Assembly: GCA_963790575.1 (NCBI GenBank)
Contig: CAWBPD010000008.1
Span: 124,001-188,000, forward strand
Direction: 5' to 3'
DNA length: 64,000 nt
Origin: CAVTSA01 sp963790575
Lineage (GTDB): Bacteria > Chloroflexota > Dormibacteria > Dormibacterales > Dormibacteraceae
In this document: positions 56,465 to 63,973 of the stretch, one piece after another
How the letters are laid out: each line of letters begins with the position of its first letter
How positions within the stretch are numbered: the first letter of the stretch is position 1
Made by a program: the position numbers and the translations under genes
The notes under the pieces: model-generated
Databases searched by the model: none
Seen by the model: the letters and a program-made list of their open reading frames with translations, nothing else
What the model was told of the DNA's origin: nothing

Positions 56465-57795
56465 TCGAGATGCCGAGCTCGGCGCTGGTCCCGCCCGCAC
56501 CGCAGGCGAGGAGAGGGCCGAAGGTGGGGTCGCGAGCCAGGCCGACCAGCATCTCGACGCCGGTCGGGGCCATCCGCTGCACCCAGAACCGCTCCACCTC
56601 GAGCCCGGCCTCCCCCAGGCGCCGCCGCATGCCGGCATCGGCGTCGCGGACCGCTTCTCCACCCTCCAAGGCCCAGTTGCACCGCCCCGGTTCGGTCTTG
56701 TGGACGACGGCGACGCCAAGCCCCTTCAACGCCACCGCGCCGCCCAGCCGGCTCGCGATCAGGCCCGCGTCCTCCGGCGTCTCCGCCAGGTTCCCGGCGA
56801 CGAGGGGAAGGCCGTACGCGCGGAGCAATCGCAGCATCTGGTCCGGCTCCAGCAACTCTCCCCCATCCCCCATCCCCCAGCGCCGTCTCGAACCACCGAT
56901 CGGCCCGCCCTCTCGTCAATCCCCTCCAGGCGCGGGATCTGGCCCGGTGGCTCCCTGCGCCAGCGCCCGTAGCGAGCCGCCGCGGCCAGCGACCGCGCCG
57001 CCTGCTCCAGCGACAGCGGCCCCGCACCCAGAAAGGCGCCGGCCAGCGTCACCTCAGGAGGCAGGTCGCGGTCCGCCGCTGCCACCCGCATGGCGACCTG
57101 CGGCGCCGATTTCTCACGGTGGGCGTGTAGATCACCGCCAGGCTGTCGACCGCTCCCGACTTGGCCAGGATGCAGACCGCCTTCTCGAATGCCTCCGGAT
57201 CCGCTTCCGCCCACAGATCCACCGGATTCGCGCCGGAGGCGGCGGTGGGGACCGCTTCCCGGAGCTCGGCCCGCACCCCCTCGGGCAGCAGCGGCACCTC
57301 CAGCCCCCCGCCACGCAGGCATCGACGCAGAGGATCCCGGGCCCGCCGACGTTGGTGACGATCGCGACCCGAGGCCCCGCCGGGACCGGCTGGCCGGCCA
57401 GCAACGAAGCCGTTTGGAGGAGCTCGTCGAGCGTGTCCGCGCGCACCTCGCCGGGCGCGAACCTGCGCGTGAGCGGGAAGCCGCTCTCGGTGAGCACGTC
57501 CAGCATCCGGCGGTTCTCGGTCATCACGAGTGCCTCGAAGGTCGCGATTCCGGCCCGCGCGGCGAGGTCGGCCAGCTCCCCGATCAGCAGCGTGCCCAGA
57601 CCGCGCCTCTGCATCCGGTCGAGCACCGCCAGGGCCATCTCTGCGGTCCCCCGTTGGTGCGAATTCGGCATGTAGGCGGCGTGCGCCAGTACCTCCGACT
57701 CGTCCCCGGTGAGCGCCAGGAGCGTCACATGCCCCTGTTCCGCCCCCAGCTCGACCTGGCGCGCGAGCCGGTTAACGGCTTGACAGTGGGTGCGA
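56465..57795 (-). pseudogene. Pat-type GNAT / acyl-CoA synthetase (ADP-forming), decayed
   Basis: Pieces in several frames, in order: a GNAT core (T-A-E-M-A-L-A-V-L-D-R-M-Q-R-R-G-L-G-T-L-L), then the ligase-CoA domain (V-A-I-V-T-N-V-G-G-P-G-I-L-C-V-D-A-C; L-L-P-E-G-V-R-A-E-L-R-E; N-P-V-D-L-W-A-E-A), then an ATP-grasp part (M-L-R-L-L-R-A-Y-G-L-P, A-L-K-G-L-G-V-A-V-V-H-K-T). The CoA-binding domain expected between GNAT and ligase is absent, several frameshifts occur, and the end after G-A-G-G-T-S-A-E-L is lost. The 5' end stops exactly at the IS1595-type element. A matching GNAT N-terminus lies at 61447-61679. Confidence 0.72.
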
Positions 57796-58135
57796 ACAGA
57801 TGTATGGGGTATCCATTTGAATGCAGCGCCCCCAAGATCTTGTGCGAGTCGTTGCAGAGGATCTGCGGGAGGGTCGTGATCGCGTGGCGTCACTACTCAA
57901 GCGCTGGCTCGTCGGCACCATTCTGAACGGTTCTCGGCCAGCCAGCTTGAGTACTACCTCGACGAGTTCACATTTCGCTTCAACAGTCGGGCCTCCAGGG
58001 CTCGGGGCCTGATCTGGTACCGCCTCGTGCAGCAGCGGTCGTGACCGACCCTCAGCCCTATTACGATCTGATCGCACCCGAGCACGTACTAGATCTTGTG
58101 GGTACTGCATTCAAGCAGATACCCCATACAGATGT
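57796..58135. mobile_element. Internally deleted IS1595-type element with TIRs and 8-bp target duplication
   Basis: The element spans 57804-58127 (324 bp). Its ends are imperfect inverted repeats of about 45 bases: ATGGGGTATC then, after three variable bases, TTGAATGCAG and further on CAAGATCT, present in both ends. The flanks carry the same 8-mer ACAGATGT (57796-57803 and 58128-58135). Inside, frames on the plus strand read L-E-Y-Y-L-D-E-F-T-F-R-F-N-S-R, then R-A-R-G-L-I-W-Y-R-L-V-Q-Q, the C-terminus of an IS1595-family DDE transposase. Most of the transposase is gone, so it can move only in trans. Confidence 0.85.
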
Positions 58136-58146
58136 ACGATGGATGA

Positions 58147-59356
58147 GTGGAAGCGAGGCTCGCCGTCGACGACCGGTCGATCTCGTTACGGGATCTCGAC
58201 CAGGCGTGGAGTGAGCTCCATGCGATCGAAGACTCCGGGGATGGTGGCGCGCTGATCGTCGGGCTCCACCGCTTCCAGAACCGGGTTGCCGCGCTGATCT
58301 TAGAGAAGATCGCGCATCTGGATCGCGAGGAGGGCTATCGCGCCAGCGGCTGCCTCACCATGACCTCCTGGCTGCGCTGGGAGTGCCACCTGTCTCCTCG
58401 CACCGCCAGCAACGAGCTGCGCACCGCGCGCCGCCTGCAAGAGCTGCCGGTGGCTCGCGAAGCCTTCGAGCAGGGCGACTTCAGCCTCAGCCACGCCTCC
58501 ATCCTCGCCCGCACCGTGGACGAGGTGGGCAACCAGCCCAACCCCGACTACAAGGGAGAGCCGGGCGAAGCGCGGAACGTGGAGGAGACCCTGGTCGAGA
58601 GCGCGACCAGGCTCAACCCTTACGAGCTGTGGGTGGTCTGCAAGCACTTGAAGCTGTGCCTCGACCCTGACGGCTCGCTGCGGGACTGGGAGCGGCAGGA
58701 GCGGCAGCAGTACCTGGAAGCCTCCCGGACCCTGGACGGGATGCTGCACCTGCAGGGGCTTGCTGGCGCCGGAAGGTGCGGCGGTGGTGAGCGCGGCGCT
58801 GGACGCGGCGATGGGACCGCGCGAGCGGGACGATCACCGGGGTGCGCCGGAGCGGCGGGCGGAGGCGCTGGTGGAGCTGGCGCAGAAGGTGCTGGACCAG
58901 GGGCAATTGCCGACCCATGACGGCGAGCGCCCGCACCTGGAGCTGCTGGTCGACTACGCGAGCCTGCGGGGAGAGCCGGGGAACGCGGCCATCCTGGGCC
59001 AGAACGGAGAGCCGGTGCCCGGCAAGACGGCGGAGCGGATCGCCTGCGACTGCGTGTTGACCCCGATCGTGATGGGGGAGCAGGGCGACGTGCTGCGGGT
59101 GGGACGCAAGCAGCGGCTGTTCACCCCCCGGCAGTCGCTGGCGATGGCGATCCGAGACCGCCACTGCGCCTTCCCCGGCTGCGACCGTGACCTCCGCTGG
59201 TGCGGCAACCATCATTTAAAGCACTGGCTGCACGGGGGTGCGACAGACGTCGAGAACGGAGGCAAACTCTGCCGCCGTCACCACACCATGTGCCACGAGG
59301 GTGGGTGGACCTTGTGGCGCGACGAGCACGGCGAGTACCACGCCGACCCGCCCTGA
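58147..59356 (+). pseudogene. DUF222 / HNH endonuclease (13E12-type), one frameshift
   Basis: The N-terminal part (GTG 58147) is a helical DUF222 domain (L-T-M-T-S-W-L-R-W-E-C-H-L-S, A-R-R-L-Q-E-L-P-V, F-S-L-S-H-A). The C-terminal part carries R-D-R-H-C-A-F-P-G-C-D and H-H-L-K-H-W-L-H-G-G-A-T-D, then N-G-G-K-L-C-R-R-H-H, the HNH nuclease with its zinc cysteines. Around 58763 an extra T (GGGCTTGCTGG for GGGCTGCTGG) separates them. Such genes are abundant, repeated and often decayed in high-GC Gram-positives. TACGAT lies six bases before the GTG and partly overlaps the target duplication of the element just upstream. Confidence 0.82.
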
Positions 59357-59454
59357 GAGGGCATCGACGATGTGTGTCACGCCGAGTCGGCCACCGACCT
59401 TCCCGGCAGAGGTCACAGATCCGCCGAACAAGATTCAGCGATGACTGATTCTCC

Positions 59455-59823
59455 TCAATCGGCTTGCCGCGCCTTCCCGTAAGCCCATGCGGCATACGCC
59501 GCAAACATGTCCTCGACATCAGCAATTGGCACCCAGGCATCCTCGATCTCTTCCCACTCCCCCTCATACAGCGGATAGAGGTGGACGCGATCACCGACAA
59601 TGTTGATTTCGCAGTGGTTGCCAACCAGCGGCTCCTCAGTGTTAGCGAGTTTGAACCTGTACTCTCGCCATACTTCAAGGAAGTCCTCCATGGCCTGACG
59701 CGAGTCCGTCAACTCAGCCAGAAGGGAGACCAATGGTATTTGCAACTCTCGGCGTAGCGGTGGCGTCCGCTCGACAACGATTAAGGACTCGCCACTGAAA
59801 CGCCACCGAGCTCGCACGTTCAT
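59455..59823 (-). CDS. Putative immunity protein of the EndoU-like toxin
   Basis: 122 residues, acidic and soluble, starting M-N-V-R-A-R-W-R-F-S-G-E-S-L-I-V and containing M-E-D-F-L-E-V-W-R-E-Y-R-F-K-L and L-Y-P-L-Y-E-G-E-W-E-E-I-E-D-A-W. I do not recognise a named family. The start overlaps the toxin stop by one base (TGATG), the toxin-then-immunity order seen in polymorphic toxin systems. The G+C content and AT-rich codon choice differ from the surroundings, suggesting transfer. Confidence 0.55.
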   Translation of the reverse strand: MNVRARWRFSGESLIVVERTPPLRRELQIPLVSLLAELTDSRQAMEDFLEVWREYRFKLANTEEPLVGNHCEINIVGDRVHLYPLYEGEWEEIEDAWVPIADVEDMFAAYAAWAYGKARQAD

Positions 59824-60266
59824 CACTCGCGGCCAATCGGGAAGAACGTCGTGACGCCTTGCACCTTGTCCCGATAGCCGGCCACTCGCGGTCTGGTGGC
59901 AGTGCATCGCCAGTAGCGCACCCAACCCTCTGTCCGCCGGTGGTACGCCTCCATCCCAATATGGATTACTCTCTCTGGCGACCAGTCGTCAGGGAACATC
60001 GTGTGCGGGTCCGCCTTGCGCACCCAGCCCCGCTCCGGATGCCAGAACGAAACGCGCGCCCGATAGGAGCCGTCCGAGAACCGCTCGAGGACCTCGTCAA
60101 TGCAGCGCCCAGGCGGGCAGCGGCCCCCCGGGGCATGGTGGAACCCGACTGGTCGGCCCCGCTCGTTGAACTTCCCCAGCAGCACGTGGCGCGCCAGCTC
60201 ACGGAACTCCTCCGGCAGCGCTGCGATGACGCGTTCCTGCTCGACCGCGGTCGCGGTCTCGCCCAC
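59823..60266 (-). CDS. EndoU-like nuclease toxin domain, stand-alone
   Basis: 147 residues. After a helical start, H-V-L-L-G-K-F-N-E-R-G-R-P-V-G-F-H-H-A-P-G-G matches the first catalytic His region of bacterial EndoU RNase toxins. Y-R-A-R-V-S-F-W-H-P-E, then K-A-D-P-H-T-M-F-P-D-D-W-S-P-E-R-V, match the later strand and the F-F-P-x-x-W segment. EndoU toxins are usually the C-terminal tip of large secreted proteins. Here no export or repeat region precedes it, so it is a cassette remnant or a cytoplasmic toxin. The GTG start at 60266 is uncertain. Confidence 0.6.
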   Translation of the reverse strand: MGETATAVEQERVIAALPEEFRELARHVLLGKFNERGRPVGFHHAPGGRCPPGRCIDEVLERFSDGSYRARVSFWHPERGWVRKADPHTMFPDDWSPERVIHIGMEAYHRRTEGWVRYWRCTATRPRVAGYRDKVQGVTTFFPIGRE

Positions 60267-60324
60267 CCGGCGACCACAAGCTCACAATCCGGACAGCGGA
60301 CAGACAATGGGCCAAAGCGGGAAC

Positions 60325-60386
60325 AATGCCGGCAACGCAACCCTAACCGGCGCCTGTTGGGTTGCGATGCGGGCAATGCAACCTCA
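60325..60386. repeat. Inverted pair of the GCCGGCAACGCAACC repeat
   Basis: GCAACGCAACCC and GGGTTGCGATGC (60333-60367) form a hairpin with one mismatch, followed by a third, direct copy GGGCAATGCAACCTCA. It belongs to the same family as 12806-12868. Confidence 0.65.
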
Positions 60387-60389
60387 ACC

Positions 60390-60865
60390 TCACCCGGCGC
60401 CCGCCCGCACCGCCGCACCAACCACCGGTACCGCCAGCCCCTCGGCGCCGATCTCCGACATCCGGTACTCGCGCCCCGACCGCTGCAGCAGGTCCAACCC
60501 CAGCCGCGCCCGCCGTACCCGCTCGCGCGACAGTGCCACCGCGGTCGCCTGCAAGTGGGTGCCGGAGGGGTAGAGGTCGGGCGCGTTGCGGAGGCCGAAC
60601 TTGAGGTACACGGGCGCGGCGATCTCGATCAGGCGCGGGATCCCGTGGTGACGCACAAAGCCCCCCACGTTGTCAGGGCCTCGATGTAGATGTCCAGGGG
60701 TACGTCGACTGCCGCCCTGATGGCCGCGATCTGGTGGAGGGTGAGGTCGGTCGGGAGGTTGAGCGTGCTGCCACCCAGCCCCACCACCACCTGGGCCGCG
60801 GCCGGGTTCGCGAGCGGCAGCATGACCGAGATCTTGGCCTGCATGTGGGCCGGGAGGACCCCCAC
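60390..60865 (-). pseudogene. 3' fragment of a conserved protein of unknown function (possibly U32-like barrel)
   Basis: The frame from 60865 reads M-Q-A-K-I-S-V-M-L-P-L-A-N-P-A-A-A-Q and T-D-L-T-L-H-Q-I-A-A-I-R-A-A-V-D-V-P-L-D-I-Y-I-E-A. Near 60685 a missing C shifts it to P-D-N-V-G-G-F-V-R-H-H, A-P-V-Y-L-K-F-G-L-R-N-A-P and a TGA at 60390. This looks like the last half of a TIM-barrel enzyme related to peptidase U32, but I am not sure of the family. Its 5' half is missing where it meets the ArsR-SRPBCC remnant. Confidence 0.45.
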
Positions 60866-61444
60866 CCTGCCAGCTGAGCAGGACGCGATGCGGGGGCTCC
60901 CAGGCCAGGACCGTGCCCCAGTCCTGCTCCCACCCGCCGGCGCCGCGCTCGTACCAGCGGCCGCCCACGAACGGCTCCAGCGCCGCCTCGTCGCCTGCCG
61001 GCTCGGCGAGGTGGTGGGTCTTCACCGGCCACCAGCGGAGGCCCACGAAGACTCGGAATGCCACCGCGAGCGGGCCTTCACCGTCACCGTGTTGGTGGTC
61101 TTGACCTCCTGCTCCTGCTCCTGCTCCAGTCCGGTCACCTTCTTGCCCTCCTCTTCGGCGGCATCCTTGAACGCCGCCATCGCCTGCTGCCAGTACCACT
61201 GGAAGTGCTCCTGCAGCTCGCGCATCGCATCCGGGTTGAGCCCGTACAGCCGCCGGTTTCCCGACCGCCGGGCGGTGACCACCCCGGTCGCCAGCAGGAG
61301 CCGCAGATGCATCGAGATCGCGGGCCGGCCCACCGGCATCCGCTCGGCGATCTGCCCCACCGCGAGCGGTCCCTCCGCCAGCCGGTCCACGATCCGCCGC
61401 CGGACAGGGTCCCCCACCGCGTCCAGCAATCCCGGATATCTCAA
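60866..61444 (-). pseudogene. ArsR-SRPBCC fusion regulator, frameshifted and truncated
   Basis: The first 110 residues are an ArsR-type winged helix (V-G-D-P-V-R-R-R-I-V-D-R-L-A-E-G-P-L-A-V-G-Q-I-A in pieces, R-P-A-I-S-M-H-L-R-L-L, N-R-R-L-Y-G-L) followed by T-N-T-V-T-V-K-A. The frame then shifts near 61070 and continues as an AHSA1/SRPBCC domain (V-F-V-G-L-R-W-W-P-V-K-T-H-H-L, F-V-G-G-R-W-Y-E-R-G, V-L-A-W-E-P-P-H-R-V-L-L-S-W-Q). ArsR-SRPBCC fusions are common. Here the SRPBCC domain ends abruptly at the join to the neighbouring remnant. Confidence 0.65.
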
Positions 61445-61446
61445 TC

Positions 61447-61679
61447 ACGTGGTGGCGAGCCGGTAGAGCCGGACCAGGGCTTCCCGATCGAGCGACCCCA
61501 GAGAGGTCGGGCCGGACACCGGCGGAGAAGAAGCGGAAGTACCGGGACCGGAGGGTGAGCCGGTCCTGAAAGCGGACCAAAGCCTCCGCGTCAGCCGCGC
61601 GGGCCAGTCGGATGGTCACCGTGCTCCCGTCCCGGAGCACGACGGTCGAGGGCGCGGGCGACGGCGGGGTCGGTGCCAT
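61447..61679 (-). pseudogene. N-terminal GNAT piece of a Pat-type protein
   Basis: From an ATG at 61679 the frame gives T-V-V-L-R-D-G-S-T-V-T-I-R-L-A-R-A-A-D-A-E-A-L, then R-S-R-Y-F-R-F-F-S-A, the standard beginning of the GNAT domain in Pat-type acyl-CoA synthetases. It ends after about 70 codons. The piece at 56465-57795 begins at just the following part of the GNAT domain, on the same strand. Confidence 0.55.
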
Positions 61680-61983
61680 GGAGCCACTCTCGCGCTCCGA
61701 CGCTCGAACGGTGAGGGTCACCTGACCCGGAAGAGCCGGGACCCTGCCGGAACGTCGGCTCACCGGGCGGCCATGTACCGCCGGCGCAGGTGGACGGAGA
61801 TGTGCCCGAGCGGGCGAGCGCGGCGAACCGGGGAATCACCGCCACCGAGGCGGACGCCGAAAGCCGGGCCCGCGGCGTGCTCGAACATCGGTCGGCAACG
61901 ATGCTCAGGGAACAGAACGCACTCCCCCGGCACCCTGGCCGGAGGAGCGCTCTCGAACGGTGCGAGCGGCTGTCGATCCTACC
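61680..61983. other. Gap without recognised genes
   Basis: About 300 bases between the GNAT fragment and the small membrane protein gene. Short frames exist on both strands but none resembles a family or has a ribosome binding site. Confidence 0.4.
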
Positions 61984-62265
61984 TCAAGGCGCCGCTGATC
62001 GCCCGCTGCGGCGCGGTCGCCACCGCTTGCGGCTCACTGCCAGCACCATCTCGAAGACGAACGTCCCGAGGGCCACCGCCGCGGCCACCACGGCCCCGAT
62101 CCCGGCCAGGAACAGGTACTGCGCGAACTGGGCCCAGCCGTAGGCGTTGAGCAACGTCCCGCGGAGCATGTCACCCATGAAGAGCGTGGTCCGCTCGCTC
62201 TGCAGGGCGGCGTTGTTCGGCTGCGCGATCGCCTCGCTGCTCACCTGCGCGTAGGTCTTGAACAT
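61984..62265 (-). CDS. Small membrane protein downstream of the CBS-BON gene
   Basis: 93 residues. The start follows a strong AGGAGGAGACC. The first 50 residues are polar (M-F-K-T-Y-A-Q-V-S-S-E-A-I-A-Q-P), then one long hydrophobic helix (F-L-A-G-I-G-A-V-V-A-A-A-V-A-L-G-T-F-V-F) leads into a basic tail (R-K-R-W-R-P-R-R). This implies a single-pass protein with a cytoplasmic C-terminus. No family recognised. It lies 28 bases after the CBS-BON stop and is probably co-transcribed, so it may belong to the same stress response. Confidence 0.65.
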   Translation of the reverse strand: MFKTYAQVSSEAIAQPNNAALQSERTTLFMGDMLRGTLLNAYGWAQFAQYLFLAGIGAVVAAAVALGTFVFEMVLAVSRKRWRPRRSGRSAAP

Positions 62266-62293
62266 AACAGGTCTCCTCCTTGGTCGGTGCGAG

Positions 62294-62893
62294 CTACCCG
62301 CTGACCTGGACCCAGCCGCGAGCCGGTGCCACCGGTTCCTGGAGTTGGGCCCCGAGCACGCCGGGCACGCCCTTGGCCAGCTCCAGGGCAAGCGCCCGGG
62401 TCTGCGTGCTCGCCTCGCCATGGACGAAGGCGATGCCGTCCTTTACCTCGACCTCGAGGTGGGCCAGCGCCGTCCCCTCCGCCTTCAGCAGGTTCGCTAC
62501 CTCGACCGTGATGGTGGCGTCGCTGCGGCACATCTGCTTCAGGAGGTCGTGCCGGCTGACCACCCCCACCACCTCCTCTCCATGCATCACCGGGGCCCGG
62601 TGCACGTCGGCCTCGAGCAGGCGCGCCGCGATCGCCTTGACATCGGTGGTGTCATCGACCGACACCACCTCCGGCGACATGACCTCCGCGACCAGGGCCG
62701 CACGCCCGCTGCCTGCGCGATCAGCGCCCAGGAGGTCTCCCTCGGAGAGCATCCCGACCAGGCGCCTGGTGGTGCGGTCGACGACCGGGGCGCCGCTGAT
62801 CCGGTGACCCGCCAGAATGCTCCCCGCCTCCTTGACGGTCATGTCCGGAAAGACCACGATGGCCGGTGCGGACATCACATAGCTCGCTTTCAT
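62294..62893 (-). CDS. CBS-pair plus BON domain protein
   Basis: 199 residues: CBS 1 (M-K-A-S-Y-V-M-S-A-P-A-I-V, H-R-I-S-G-A-P-V-V-D-R-T-T-R-R-L-V-G-M-L-S), CBS 2 (V-A-E-V-M-S-P-E-V-V-S-V, H-R-A-P-V-M-H-G-E-E-V-V-G-V-V-S-R-H-D-L) and a C-terminal BON-like domain (A-H-L-E-V-E-V-K-D-G-I-A-F-V-H-G-E). It is a paralogue of the gene at 52.0-52.7 kb. The in-phase frame runs to 63313, but family length and the shared promoter upstream support the ATG at 62893. TTCGAT lies six bases before it, which suggests a leaderless mRNA. Confidence 0.85.
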   Translation of the reverse strand: MKASYVMSAPAIVVFPDMTVKEAGSILAGHRISGAPVVDRTTRRLVGMLSEGDLLGADRAGSGRAALVAEVMSPEVVSVDDTTDVKAIAARLLEADVHRAPVMHGEEVVGVVSRHDLLKQMCRSDATITVEVANLLKAEGTALAHLEVEVKDGIAFVHGEASTQTRALALELAKGVPGVLGAQLQEPVAPARGWVQVSG

Positions 62894-62952
62894 GCATCCA
62901 TCGAACCGCGCCGGGCCCAATCGGGCGAGTGCCGAACGGCCCCCCTCGTGTG
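62894..62952 (-). promoter_or_regulatory. Promoter region shared with 51573-51631 (copy 2)
   Basis: Towards the gene it reads AGGGGGGCCGTTCGGCACT, then CCGGCGCGGTTCGATGGATG before the ATG. It aligns to the HPF-like promoter over about 58 bases without gaps, most positions identical. The rest of the gap up to 63341 holds no recognised gene. Confidence 0.5.
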
Positions 62953-63341
62953 GGTCCAGCGGCGGGCCTGACTCCCGGGCCAGGACGGACGCATCACGGA
63001 CCCGCATGATCCCGCGGTCCCGCAGATCCAGGCCCTTCGCCTCCTCCGGCGCCGGCTCGTTCCGGAGATGCTCCTTCGGTGCGGCCGCCGCCATCAGGAT
63101 GGCCGAGGTGACTGCATGGTCGAGAAGGCTGTGCCCACTCGCGACCGCCAGATGTTCGTCGAAGGGGATCGGCTCGGCTTGACCTGGAACAGGACCGGGG
63201 AGCGGCGTCCCCGAAACGACGTGGACACCTCCTCGTCTCGCCCCGAAGGGTGCGAACAGAGCATGCGACCCAGACCGCCCAACCCCCGCCATCCCCAGTA
63301 CCTCACGGTTCATGGACGATCCGTCGTTGTGGGGCGAGGAT

Positions 63342-63365
63342 AGACTAAGTCTGATGACTCAGTCA
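63342..63365. promoter_or_regulatory. Two GACTNAGTC palindromes at the antitoxin start
   Basis: AGACTAAGTCT (63342-63352) and TGACTCAGTCA (63355-63365) are perfect 11-base palindromes (about a central base) 13 bases apart. The second overlaps the antitoxin ATG at 63354. TAGACT (63341-63346) could be the -10 of a leaderless promoter. This is the expected place for autorepression by a Phd-type antitoxin. Confidence 0.6.
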
Positions 63366-63584
63366 GTTGGGGTCCACGAAGCCAAGACCCACTTGTCGCG
63401 GTTGCTGGAACGGATGGAGGCAGGCGAGGAGGTGGTGATCACCCGGCGGGGTGCCGCTGCCGCCCGCCTCATCGCGGCACACCCTGCCCGCCGGCGCTTC
63501 GGCACCGATCGTGGTCGGTTCACGGTCCCCGACGACTTCGACGCCCCGCTGCCCGAGGACCTCCTGGATCACTTCGAGCGGTGA
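63354..63584 (+). CDS. Phd/YefM-type antitoxin
   Basis: 76 residues beginning M-T-Q-S-V-G-V-H-E-A-K-T-H-L-S-R-L-L-E-R-M-E-A-G-E-E-V-V-I-T-R-R-G, the classic Phd fold that binds DNA as a dimer. The acidic C-terminus (F-D-A-P-L-P-E-D-L-L-D-H-F) would block the toxin. The ATG at 63354 is chosen over an upstream in-phase ATG (63312) because of family length and because two operator-like palindromes precede and overlap it. The stop overlaps the toxin start (GTGA). Confidence 0.92.
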   Translation: MTQSVGVHEAKTHLSRLLERMEAGEEVVITRRGAAAARLIAAHPARRRFGTDRGRFTVPDDFDAPLPEDLLDHFER

Positions 63585-63973
63585 GATACCTCCTGGACAC
63601 CCACGTCTTCCTCTGGCTGGCGACCGCGCCCGAACGTCTCGGCCGGCACCTCGCGGTGATCGAGGATCGGCGCAATCAGCTTGTGCTCTCTGCCGCGAGC
63701 GCCTGGGAGCTGGCGATCAAACACCAGATCGGGAGACTGCGCCTGCCGGAGGCGCCGGAGCGATTCGTGCCGGCCCGGATGCTTGCCTTTGGGCTCTTGC
63801 CGCAGGCGATCCTGCACGAGCACGCGCTGGCGGTCAGCGACCTGCCGCCCCTGCATCGCGACCCGTTCGATCGCCTGCTGGTGGCGCAGGCCCTCCTGCT
63901 CGGGATGACGATCGTGACCGCCGACCCGGCGATCACCCGGTACCCGGTCGAGACGCTCTTCGTACCTGCGTGA
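63581..63973 (+). CDS. vapC: PIN-domain toxin (VapC family)
   Basis: 130 residues with the PIN nuclease acids: D6 in Y-L-L-D-T-H-V-F-L-W, E in A-S-A-W-E-L-A-I-K near 43, D in H-R-D-P-F-D-R-L-L-V-A-Q near 96 and D in V-T-A-D-P-A-I near 115. VapC toxins are Mg-dependent RNases that usually cut tRNA or rRNA and are neutralised by the co-expressed antitoxin encoded four bases upstream by overlap. The GTG start lies within the antitoxin stop (GTGA). The 27 bases to the window end show nothing. Confidence 0.92.
   Translation: MRYLLDTHVFLWLATAPERLGRHLAVIEDRRNQLVLSAASAWELAIKHQIGRLRLPEAPERFVPARMLAFGLLPQAILHEHALAVSDLPPLHRDPFDRLLVAQALLLGMTIVTADPAITRYPVETLFVPA

Noticed and set aside
9650..57125. Similar strings TATACCCCCACCGTGCGAAA (9.66 kb) and TACACGCCCACCGTGAGAAA (57.12 kb, minus strand) as a possible shared repeat.
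   Set aside because: The second lies in the acyl-CoA ligase relic, where V-I-Y-T-P is expected from the family, so the similarity is probably chance.
60266..60421. Zinc ribbon (C-R-H-C ... C-P-D-C) apparently fused upstream of the EndoU-like toxin in a shifted frame.
   Set aside because: Half of its cysteines come from the dispersed GCCGGCATTG-type repeat, and a frame change would be needed to reach the toxin. Too weak to claim.
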